A model generated the notes under the pieces. It did not search any database. It was not told the origin of the DNA and saw nothing but the letters and a program-made list of their open reading frames with translations. Made by a program: the position numbers and the translations under genes. A stretch of DNA of 39,799 nucleotides from Chloroflexota bacterium (GTDB lineage Bacteria > Chloroflexota > Anaerolineae > Aggregatilineales > Phototrophicaceae). This document shows positions 25,946-33,026 of this stretch, piece after piece. Within the stretch, counting starts at the first letter, position 1. Every line of letters begins with the position of its first letter. The stretch spans positions 1 through 39,799 of the forward strand of contig WTGF01000027.1 in the NCBI GenBank assembly GCA_011525385.1, written 5' to 3'.

Positions 25946-25948
25946 CTA

Positions 25949-25977
25949 TAGACAAGCTAACTGCATTATGATAAGAT
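25949..25977 (+). promoter_or_regulatory. Promoter of rpsT
   Basis: TAGACA (5 of 6 to TTGACA) and TAAGAT (4 of 6 to TATAAT) are separated by exactly 17 bases. Transcription would begin near 25984, giving a leader of about 77 bases before the S20 start. Confidence 0.5.
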
Positions 25978-26060
25978 GCCCGTTTGTTCAATACCAGACA
26001 CTCGGGCGAGCAAGACGCCTTGGAAGGAGCAGCGGGAACTGAGGTTCCTCGAACTAACTT

Positions 26061-26327
26061 ATGGCAACTCATAAATCCGCATTGAAGCGTATCAGACAAA
26101 ACGAAAAACGTCGCTTGCACAATCGTACCTACCGCAATCGGGCTCGTACGCTGGTCAAGCAGGCGCGCGCAGCCATTGAAAGCGGCGACCTGGAAGAAGC
26201 GCGTAAAGCAACCAGAGTGGCCGTCCGAGATTTGGATAAATTGGCGAGCCGTGGCGTTGCCCACAAACGCAATGCCGCGCGCCGCAAGAGCCGTTTGATG
26301 AAACAGTTGGCGAAACTCGAATCGTAG
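26061..26327 (+). CDS. rpsT: 30S ribosomal protein S20
   Basis: S20 binds 16S rRNA early in assembly of the small subunit. The 88-residue product is of normal length, strongly basic and entirely helical in pattern, with the typical opening ATHKSALKRIRQNEKRRLHNR and the internal VAVRDLDKLASRGVAHKRNAARRKSRL. The ATG is fixed by an in-frame TAA two codons upstream (26055-26057). There is no close Shine-Dalgarno sequence: GGAAGGAG lies about 30 bases upstream, separated from the start by the small hairpin GGAAC-TGAG-GTTCC at 26036-26049. That layout could allow feedback control by S20, as known for E. coli rpsT (inference). Confidence 0.95.
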   Translation: MATHKSALKRIRQNEKRRLHNRTYRNRARTLVKQARAAIESGDLEEARKATRVAVRDLDKLASRGVAHKRNAARRKSRLMKQLAKLES

Positions 26328-26328
26328 G

Positions 26329-26363
26329 GTAAACGGCCCGCGTTCGCCCCGCCCAGCGTTTAC
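26329..26363 (+). terminator. Weak hairpin after rpsT
   Basis: GTAAACG and CGTTTAC pair across a 21-base GC-rich loop immediately after the rpsT stop. No T run follows, so it is only a possible terminator. Confidence 0.3.
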
Positions 26364-26779
26364 TGAATCGTCCCGCGACATATACAAGCAAAGCTGTCTT
26401 CGTTTACAGTAATTGCGCGACGTCGCGTTCCGCCCATAAGATCATAAGCACAGAGGGCAGCTTTTCATCAGGCGTGATATCGTTATGAAATCTATATTTC
26501 GGTGATTTTCGGGCGACCAGATTGGTCGCCCCTACATTTTGGGACGTTTTATGTGGGGATCAACATAGAATGATTTTGAAACGATTGCCTTGGCTCCTTG
26601 GGCCGAAATAATGCAAATCCGGGCGCTATCGGTCATAATATCCCTGTCGTGGGATATTTGAGTCAGTCTGAATTAGCCCGGTATCGATCAAAGTTGCTCT
26701 GGTTCACAAACATGATTGGCGAGGTAGATCGTCCGCGGTCTTGTAAACGGTATCGGTTCGCGGAACCGCGCGACCGCGC
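26364..26779. other. Intergenic region with one palindromic repeat
   Basis: This gap before the M20 peptidase gene holds a copy of the CCTAC-tailed palindrome (26511-26535) and a GC-rich inverted repeat (CGGTTC-GCG-GAACCG around 26754-26768). It has a short open frame from 26598 that does not look like protein. No promoter or RNA gene could be supported. Confidence 0.5.
26511..26535 (+). repeat. REP-like palindromic element, copy 5
   Basis: GGGCGACCA and TGGTCGCCC pair around GAT and are followed by CTAC. It differs from copy 2 at the inner stem pair (A-T in place of C-G), a compensated change. Confidence 0.75.
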
Positions 26780-27979
26780 ATGCGCCACTTGAAACAGTGT
26801 CTTGACTTTATGAATATGGATGTCAAAGCAGTCGTCTCCAACTGGAATTGGCAGAACCTAGCGGATCTCGCCCAGTGGGTCGTAGACGAAGCCATACAAA
26901 TCCAACAGATCGCGGCGCCTACTTTTCATGAAAGAGCGCGAGCGCTTCATGTCGTAAACCGGTTTCGCGAGTTCCGTCTTGATGACGTCAATATTGACGA
27001 CTTGAACAACGTCTATGGGCGGATACCGGGCAAGCAATCCGATGTAGCCGTGCTGGTATTGGCGCATACTGATACTGTGTTTTCCGCTGATACAGACTTG
27101 AGCATTCAGCGATGCGGAAACCAGATTTACGGACCCGGAATCGGTGATAATAGCGTTGGAGTGGCCGCCATGCTGGGGACGATCAAGGCGATTCAAGAAT
27201 CCGGCCGCGCTCCGGATTGTGATATTTGGTTCGTCGCCGATAGCTGTGAAGAAGGTCTGGGGGATTTACGCGGCGCCAAAGCGGCCTATGCCTGTTTGCG
27301 GCAACAGGTTTGCGCTGTGATCAACCTGGAAGGATTAGCCCTTGGTCATGTCTACAATGCGGGCATCGCGGTTCATCGTTTACGAATAAGCGCCAAGGCA
27401 GAAGGCGGCCACAGCTGGCTCCACCACGGCCGTCCCAGCGCGACGCACGCGGTCATGAAACTGGGCCATCAAATCGCCAGTTTGGAAGTGCCGGTCTCAC
27501 CACGCACAACGTGCAATATTGGCATGATCGACGGTGGACACGCGATCAACGCCATAGCTACGGAAGCGAGCCTCTGGCTGGACATGCGGTCGGTGTGCGC
27601 GCGGGCGCTGGCCGGGCTTCGCCAACGCGTAGGTCAACTGGTTAAACAAAGCCGTCACGATGGCTTGCAATTCGAGATCGAGACAGTAGGCGAACGCCCG
27701 GCTGGTTCCATCGCCGACGATCATGTACTGGTGCAGGGCGCGCTATCCTCGCTGGCCGAGATTGGCATCATGGGTACCCTGGAGGCGGGCAGCACCGATG
27801 GCAACGTTCCACTCTCGCAAGGCTGTCCGGCGGTCACGATCGGCATTACGCGCGGAGGAAACGCGCACCGTCTCGACGAGTATATAGAGGTTGCGCCGAT
27901 TCGCCTCGGCCTCAAGCAATTGATCACGCTTGTCCTGGCGTCCACAGGACACTACGCGAACGCCCCAGTCGCGCATTAG
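26780..27979 (+). CDS. M20 family metallopeptidase (carboxypeptidase G2/PepT-like)
   Basis: This di-zinc exopeptidase or amidase is probably cytosolic. With the start used here (399 residues), the ligand set of the family is complete: His96 and Asp98 in LAHTDTVF, Asp123 in GIGDNSVGVAAML, Glu157 (general base) and Glu158 in SCEEGLG, Glu184 in NLEG and His363 in GNAHRLDEY. The dimerisation domain includes EGGHSWLHHGRPSA. There is no signal peptide. The start is uncertain: ATG codons at 26780, 26810 and 26816 are in frame and none has a good Shine-Dalgarno sequence. The substrate is unknown; peptides, folate-like amides and N-acyl amino acids are all possible. Confidence 0.9.
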   Translation: MRHLKQCLDFMNMDVKAVVSNWNWQNLADLAQWVVDEAIQIQQIAAPTFHERARALHVVNRFREFRLDDVNIDDLNNVYGRIPGKQSDVAVLVLAHTDTVFSADTDLSIQRCGNQIYGPGIGDNSVGVAAMLGTIKAIQESGRAPDCDIWFVADSCEEGLGDLRGAKAAYACLRQQVCAVINLEGLALGHVYNAGIAVHRLRISAKAEGGHSWLHHGRPSATHAVMKLGHQIASLEVPVSPRTTCNIGMIDGGHAINAIATEASLWLDMRSVCARALAGLRQRVGQLVKQSRHDGLQFEIETVGERPAGSIADDHVLVQGALSSLAEIGIMGTLEAGSTDGNVPLSQGCPAVTIGITRGGNAHRLDEYIEVAPIRLGLKQLITLVLASTGHYANAPVAH

Positions 27980-28049
27980 CAGGGTGGCTGATGTTCTTTC
28001 GCGGCATTTCCAAGAGTTGGCATATCCATTCGGCGAATGGCAGTGGCAT

Positions 28050-29300
28050 TCACATTTGCTCTACCAGTTCCAGCAGCCGATTGATCTCCTCGATAGTATT
28101 GTATTGAGCGATTCCGACGCGGACCATGCCCTCGGGTCGATTCAGTCGCTGCATGATCTCCAGGGCATAATAGTCTCCACTCCAGACGAAGACGTCATGC
28201 TCGGCCAGGCAAGCGGCGGTTTCATCGGGCGACTTGCCGTCTAGTTCGAATGCGACCGTTGGAACGCGCCAGCCGAAACGCGAGGCATCGGTAATGCCAG
28301 CAATACGCAGGCCGGCAATCGCCGACAAACCTTCGATCAGTGCAGCAAGCAAGCCGCGTTCGTATTCCTGCACGGCCATCATTCCACGCTTCATTTTGAG
28401 TCGCCCGCCACAATAGCGTGGCAGATCCGCAACGCCGAAACGTTCACCGATCATCTCCCAATGCCGCAAACAGGCGAGCAGGCCGTTCCAGGTTTCATAG
28501 CTTGGGGTGCCGGTCTCCCAGCGATAGGGCGCTCGATCTTTCGCCGGACGCACTTTGAAGACCGGCAGTTCATTCAGCAGATCTTCGCGACCCCACATGA
28601 CGCCCAAATGCGGGCCATAAAACTTATAGGCAGAGCAAAGAAGAAAGTCGCAGTCAATATCCAGCACGTCAATCGGGACGTGAGGCGCGCTTTGAACGGC
28701 ATCGACGATATGCCAAGCGCCCACAGCATGCGCCATGGCGGCGATCTGTCGTACCGGATTGATCGTGCCAACCGCGTTGGAGGCGTGAACTGTAGCCACA
28801 ATCCTGGTTTTTTCGCTCAGCGCTTCTTCAAGGGAGTCCATATCCAATGTGCAATCAGCTGTATTCAGGTCAACCCACCTGATGCAACACCCGCGCTCTT
28901 CCGCAACTGATGTCCATGGCGATACGTTTGCATCGTGGTCCATGCGCGTCAAGACGATTTCGTCGCCGGCCTTTAGCGTAGCCGCAATGGCGCGGCTCAA
29001 TGCGAAGTTCAAGGTGGTCATGTTAGGACCGATTACGATTTCGGAAGAGCTGGCCGCGTTGAGGAAATCAGCCATTTTCAGACGAACCTGCTCCACCATC
29101 TCATCGTTTTGGCGGCTGGTACGGAAGAAACCGCCCGAATTGGCGTTCATCGCGCGATAATATGCGCTAACCGCGTCAATCACGCTCTGGGGCACCTGTG
29201 TTCCAGCGGGATTATCCAAGAATATCGGTTGGCGCGCGCCTGGCGTAGAACCCCGCAAGGAAGGGAATAGTTCACGTATCAAATTGGCGTGGAAGCCCAT
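28050..29300 (-). CDS. PLP-dependent class V aminotransferase (cysteine-desulfurase-like)
   Basis: The ~416-residue product is a fold-type I PLP enzyme related to SufS/NifS cysteine desulfurases. Visible are FLDNPAGTQVP at the N-terminus, the cofactor-binding ATVHASNAVGTINP and the Asp-containing HIVDAVQSAPH. The internal aldimine lysine is in SAYKFYGPHLGVM. The mobile active-site cysteine of true desulfurases is not obvious, so it could be a selenocysteine-lyase-like or other class V enzyme. The ATG at 29300 is preceded by AAGGATAAG; upstream in-frame sequence crosses repeat-rich DNA and is not included. It is convergent with the M20 peptidase gene 70 bases away. Confidence 0.88.
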   Translation of the reverse strand: MGFHANLIRELFPSLRGSTPGARQPIFLDNPAGTQVPQSVIDAVSAYYRAMNANSGGFFRTSRQNDEMVEQVRLKMADFLNAASSSEIVIGPNMTTLNFALSRAIAATLKAGDEIVLTRMDHDANVSPWTSVAEERGCCIRWVDLNTADCTLDMDSLEEALSEKTRIVATVHASNAVGTINPVRQIAAMAHAVGAWHIVDAVQSAPHVPIDVLDIDCDFLLCSAYKFYGPHLGVMWGREDLLNELPVFKVRPAKDRAPYRWETGTPSYETWNGLLACLRHWEMIGERFGVADLPRYCGGRLKMKRGMMAVQEYERGLLAALIEGLSAIAGLRIAGITDASRFGWRVPTVAFELDGKSPDETAACLAEHDVFVWSGDYYALEIMQRLNRPEGMVRVGIAQYNTIEEINRLLELVEQM

Positions 29301-29669
29301 GGACTTATCCTTGACACTCAAGAGAATCGCGAGAACGTTACTATAGCTGACTCGCTCAGGATAGATGTATTTTCGGCTAGCCAAAACAATCGCGCCAGCA
29401 AAAGCAACCACTGCAATGGCATTAAGTCAAACTGAAATTTAACCACCGAGGACACCGAGAGCACCGAGAAAATCGTGATCGAAAATTCCTGACACCTTAT
29501 GGCATGGATTTTGAGCGGTAAATGAACATTATCGACCAAGGTAGTGAGTGGCTATTGCAAGTCTGACTGCGGATCTAGGGGAAATCCGTCAAAATAGTCT
29601 TCATTTTGTGTATTCTGCGTTCTCTGTAGTAAAGAAATATCTGGGGCGATTGCACTGAGTTAAAGCGCT
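29301..29669. other. Intergenic region with CACCGAGG-type repeat
   Basis: The 369-base gap between the aminotransferase start and the end of the importer operon contains AACCACCGAGGACACCGAGA near 29441 and related purine-rich repeat DNA. There is also an AT-rich stretch near 29590-29640. No gene, clear promoter or terminator is seen. Confidence 0.5.
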
Positions 29670-30431
29670 TCAACCGTCAGGAGGATCAATGGCGGCTCTG
29701 GCCTCCTGCACTAAGCGCAAGAAGGTCTCGCGGTAAATCATGTTTATCACGCGCGGTCGCTCCAGGCCAATTGCGATATCAGCAACCAGTTTTCCCGGAC
29801 GACTCGACATCACGATGACCCGATCCGCCATAAGTACCGCTTCGTTGATATCGTGCGTGACCATGACAACTGTCTGCCTGTACTCGCGCCACATATCCAG
29901 CAGTTCCAAGCTGATCTTTTCTCTGGTCATGGCGTCAAGCGCCCCGAATGGCTCATCCAGAAGCAATGCCCTGGGCCGCTGCACGATCACCCTTCCCAGC
30001 GCAACGCGCTGCGCCATGCCCCCCGACAACTCGGCCGGGTAGGACAGGGCGAAGTCTTGCAGATGCAACTGCGGCAGCAATTCATAAACGGCCTTATGCC
30101 GCCGCGCTTTGTCGACGCCCGCCAACTCCAGTGGCAGCGCGATATTGTCGATCACTGTGCGCCAGGGCATTAGATTAGCGTCTTGAAACATGATGGCGAG
30201 CGTTGAGAGCGGGCCGGTTATTGGCAAGTCGTCGCCGGCGACGCTTCCCGATGTTGCGGGTTGCAGCCCTGCCAGCGTACGAATCAAGGTGCTTTTGCCA
30301 CAGCCGCTGGGACCTACGATGCATAGGAATTCGCCAGGCGAAATCTCCAGCGAAATCGGTCCCAATGCGGGCAGGCGTCCCTCGTCCGGCGTCTTAAAAT
30401 CAACGACGAGCTCGCGCAGGCTCAGCTTCAC
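29670..30431 (-). CDS. ABC transporter ATPase of the candidate riboflavin importer
   Basis: This nucleotide-binding subunit energises the importer encoded just upstream. The 253-residue product belongs to the SsuB/TauB/NitT group and has Walker A GPSGCGKST, Q-loop FQDANLMPW, signature LSGGMAQR, Walker B ALLLDEPFG and the switch His in VTHD. Translation starts at GTG 30431, whose GTGA overlaps the stop of the binding-protein gene by four bases, so the two are coupled. It is the last gene of a three-gene operon under an FMN riboswitch. Confidence 0.93.
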   Translation of the reverse strand: MKLSLRELVVDFKTPDEGRLPALGPISLEISPGEFLCIVGPSGCGKSTLIRTLAGLQPATSGSVAGDDLPITGPLSTLAIMFQDANLMPWRTVIDNIALPLELAGVDKARRHKAVYELLPQLHLQDFALSYPAELSGGMAQRVALGRVIVQRPRALLLDEPFGALDAMTREKISLELLDMWREYRQTVVMVTHDINEAVLMADRVIVMSSRPGKLVADIAIGLERPRVINMIYRETFLRLVQEARAAIDPPDG

Positions 30432-31561
30432 TCGTGGATACCGGTGACAAACTGATTGGAAAACGAGGCGCTTAGGTCCGGCGCGTCGTCGCTCAACAAG
30501 CCCATCAAGCGCAGCGTATTGCTCATAGCTTCCCAGGAAGGCAAATCGCTATAACCCAGTGTATCGGCATCCCAAAGCTCAATCGTGCGAAGCAGGACTT
30601 CAAATTGCGTCAAATCGTCCGATTCCGGGGCATCGACCAGCAGTGCAAAGTTTTCAGAACGACTTTCGGCGATCTGTTCCCGCGTTGGGTCCGTTGCCAG
30701 AAAGGTCGCTTGCTCCCCCGCCAACTCCCGCAACAACATGAGGAATTCCGGCTCGCCCGGCAATGTCTCGACGAAGGTTCCGCTAGCCAGGTAAGCCTTA
30801 GCCGGATTGTTGATGGTCGCTTTCAGGGCGCTGTTAAAGCCACTTACCAGGCGTTGAACCTTGTCCGGATCGCGCTCGGCATGATCTGCGTTGACAATAA
30901 GACCATTTGACACCAGGTCCACCTGGGAAGCGACAGATACAACCGTAATTCCACTTACATCACCGCATTCGCCGGCATCAAGTCGGTCATGAATTTGCAG
31001 GGGTTCGTTGTTCACATACACAACCGCCGCATCTACGGCGCCAAGGCAAAAGACATCGGGCGCATTAAAGCCGATTTCGTTCAATTCGATATCATCTTCG
31101 CTTAAACCGGCGCTTTGCAGCAAGGTGGTCAGTCCGCTATAGCTGGCGCCGAAGCGGCCGGGAATGCCGACGGTCATGTCGGTCAAGTTTCCGAGGTCTG
31201 CCCCGCCATCGTCGCTGGCCATGACAATGCCTACCGGGTATTCCTGGAACCACTCATAGACATAGACCACATCACGGCCTTTAGAGCGCGCCAGAATCAC
31301 CTGCTCGCCGCTGACAATGCCGAAATCAGCCTGGCCAGCGGCGACCAAGTCCAAAACATCCGGTTCTTGCAGGTGTTCCAACGTCACTTCAAAGCCCTGA
31401 CGGGCAAAATGCCCGTCCGCGATGCCCAGATAAAATGGGGCGAATTGAATGTTGGGAATAAAGGTCAACAAGATGCGTTCCTGAAGCAAATCCGCTTGCG
31501 CGCCAACCGAAGACAGAATGATAAAGCAACTGATTAGGGCCCTTCCCAAGATCTTGCGCAT
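30428..31561 (-). CDS. ribY: NMT1/THI5-like substrate-binding protein, candidate riboflavin receptor
   Basis: This extracytoplasmic receptor of ~377 residues has a signal peptide (ALISCFIILSSVGAQA) without a lipobox cysteine at the cleavage site. The NMT1-like fold is shown by LLTFIPNIQFAPFYLGIADG, QGFEVTLEHL, LVAAGQADFGIVSGEQVI and VGIPGRFGASYSGL. Relatives bind pyrimidine thiamine precursors, taurine or riboflavin. The FMN riboswitch at the head of the operon argues for riboflavin or a precursor, and RibXY-type systems have been proposed in Chloroflexi from comparative genomics. The ATG at 31561 begins the signal peptide and follows AAGGAG, though at a longer than usual 13 bases. The name is an inference from context. 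Confidence 0.85.
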   Translation of the reverse strand: MRKILGRALISCFIILSSVGAQADLLQERILLTFIPNIQFAPFYLGIADGHFARQGFEVTLEHLQEPDVLDLVAAGQADFGIVSGEQVILARSKGRDVVYVYEWFQEYPVGIVMASDDGGADLGNLTDMTVGIPGRFGASYSGLTTLLQSAGLSEDDIELNEIGFNAPDVFCLGAVDAAVVYVNNEPLQIHDRLDAGECGDVSGITVVSVASQVDLVSNGLIVNADHAERDPDKVQRLVSGFNSALKATINNPAKAYLASGTFVETLPGEPEFLMLLRELAGEQATFLATDPTREQIAESRSENFALLVDAPESDDLTQFEVLLRTIELWDADTLGYSDLPSWEAMSNTLRLMGLLSDDAPDLSASFSNQFVTGIHE

Positions 31562-31592
31562 GATATTTGTGTCACTCCTTATGTCAGGCAAT

Positions 31593-32414
31593 TCAACGTT
31601 TGGAGCGACGCCGCCAAGCCAGCCAGCGCCATTCCAGCAGGACCACAAAACTATACAAACTCAAAGCGATCGCTGTCATTGTCAGAACAGTGACGATGAC
31701 AAGCGGCGTGTCGTATTGATTACGGGCAGAAGTCACAAGGTAGCCCAGACCGCTGCCCTGAGTCACGAATTCACCCACGACCGCGCCTATAACCGCCAAG
31801 GTCGCGCTCGTTTTGAGGCCTGCCAAAACAACGGGCAACGCGGAAGGCAATTCCAATTGTCGGAAAATTTGCCAAGGCGTCGCGTTTAGCGATGTCATCA
31901 AGTCTCGAAGATTAGGGGAGACGGCGCGGACGGCGACAATCGTGTTGACCAGCGACGGGAAAAAAACGATGACCGCTGTCGTCACGATCTTGCTCGTCGG
32001 TCCGCTGCCAAACCAGATCACGAGCAGCGGCGCATAGGCGACAATAGGCGTCGATTGAAAGGCAACAATAACAGGCGAAAGCGTGTATTCCAACATGGGC
32101 ATCTTGGCGATGGCGTAGCCGATTGACAATCCAATGCCAAGACCCAAAATCAAGCCAAAAAACATCTCTTCCAGGGTTACGCCGAGGTGTTTGAGGAGCA
32201 ATCCACTTTGAAGCGCCTCTATAAAGGCCTCGCCAACCGCAGCGGGTGGCGGAACGATAAAGGCCGGGTAGATCTCGGCGGATGTTATCAATTGCCAGAG
32301 CAGCAGCAAAGCGATAAGCGACAGAAATGGAGACAATCGGCGCAGTTGGGGTAGAGGATTCCGACTTGACCGGGAGCCGAATTTGGGATCGATCTTTTCG
32401 CCTACTTCAGCCAT
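31593..32414 (-). CDS. ribX: ABC transporter permease of the candidate riboflavin importer
   Basis: This is a BPD-type inner-membrane permease of the SsuC/TauC group, ~273 residues from this start. About six spans begin at FLSLIALLLLWQLI, and the ATPase-docking segment is LMTSLNATPWQIFRQLELPSALP. It is the first gene after the FMN riboswitch. Two starts are possible: ATG 32414, with GAGGCG a few bases upstream, and ATG 32495, which adds 27 residues but lacks a Shine-Dalgarno sequence. The first is preferred, leaving a ~140-base space between aptamer and start. The binding-protein gene follows after 31 bases. Confidence 0.9.
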   Translation of the reverse strand: MAEVGEKIDPKFGSRSSRNPLPQLRRLSPFLSLIALLLLWQLITSAEIYPAFIVPPPAAVGEAFIEALQSGLLLKHLGVTLEEMFFGLILGLGIGLSIGYAIAKMPMLEYTLSPVIVAFQSTPIVAYAPLLVIWFGSGPTSKIVTTAVIVFFPSLVNTIVAVRAVSPNLRDLMTSLNATPWQIFRQLELPSALPVVLAGLKTSATLAVIGAVVGEFVTQGSGLGYLVTSARNQYDTPLVIVTVLTMTAIALSLYSFVVLLEWRWLAWRRRSKR

Positions 32415-32552
32415 TCTTCGCCTCAACGGAAGCGACCAACCACGAAGCAGGGCAACAGGCAATGCATCCCGAATAGCCGCGCGAATGTCGGCCATTCATG
32501 CGTACGGCGCATCTAACCGAACAAGCCAAAGCGGATCGCGCTTGACTTGCCA

Positions 32553-32704
32553 AACCTTCTCCCATCCGGACTATCACCGTCGGCTCCGGCTTCTCACCGA
32601 AATCCACCTGTTTGACAACGCCACCGCGCCGTCAACAGGGTCGCGGGCTGGGCGCTCATTCGCGCATCACCGCCGGTAGGGAATTTCACCCTGCCCCGAA
32701 GGTT
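32553..32704 (-). promoter_or_regulatory. FMN riboswitch (RFN element)
   Basis: Read on the - strand, the conserved core is present in order: closing stem strand AACCTTC, then GGGGCAGGGTGAAATTCCC, CCGGCGGTGATG, AGCCCGCGA, GGTGAGAAGCCGGAGCCGAC and AGTCCGGATGGGAGAAGG, with GAAGGTT closing the first stem. The variable hairpin sits between the second and third helices. FMN binding would turn down the importer operon that starts at 32414 or 32495. No obvious terminator with a T run follows, so control is probably at translation, or by an alternative fold of the ~140-base linker. Confidence 0.95.
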
Positions 32705-32726
32705 GGTTTAGATTCGTTTTGCACTG

Positions 32727-32755
32727 AGTATAGCAGCAAAACTTTAGAATGTCAC
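32727..32755 (-). promoter_or_regulatory. Promoter of the riboswitch operon
   Basis: On the - strand GTGACA (5 of 6 to TTGACA) and TATACT (5 of 6 to TATAAT) are separated by exactly 17 bases. Transcription would start near 32720, about 16 bases before the aptamer, leaving the whole RFN element in the leader. Confidence 0.7.
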
Positions 32756-32834
32756 TTATCCGATACTGGCGTCGGCGAAAAAGCGACCAGCGCGATTCTA
32801 CCCCTCATCCCCCAAGCCTTGATCCCCCTTAGTT

Positions 32835-32851
32835 CCCCCACTCAATGGGGG
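32835..32851. repeat. GC-rich hairpin repeat (CCCCC/GGGGG type), second copy
   Basis: CCCCC-ACTCAAT-GGGGG lies in a GC-rich block (32800-32900) in the gap between the riboswitch promoter and the histidine kinase gene. It resembles the hairpin at 11561-11579. An inverted CACCGAGG-type element follows near 32985-33012. No gene is seen in this gap. Confidence 0.4.
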
Positions 32852-33026
32852 CGGGGCTACCTACAAGGGGTGCGCGTAGACACTGAACTACGAGAAGGGG
32901 AGCGCTTTTGTCGAAATTCGGATTAGATTTAGAACTGTCACGATAAACGCAATTGTCTCGCATAATTTTATTGGGGCTACGTTTGTGTCCTCACCGCTCT
33001 CGGTGGTGAAGAAACATTCGAAGCGA

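Noticed and set aside
26731..26778. A tRNA-like stretch (TCTTGTAAACGG and GGTTCGCGGAACC)
   Set aside because: A threonine-like anticodon loop and a T-arm-like hairpin are suggested, but no acceptor stem, no proper anticodon stem and no 3' end can be made.
26598..26792. A short open frame before the M20 peptidase gene
   Set aside because: Low-complexity translation without a Shine-Dalgarno sequence, overlapping the peptidase start and not resembling protein.
28050..29300. Naming the class V aminotransferase as a cysteine desulfurase (sufS or iscS)
   Set aside because: The active-site cysteine loop is not evident and no Fe-S assembly genes are nearby.
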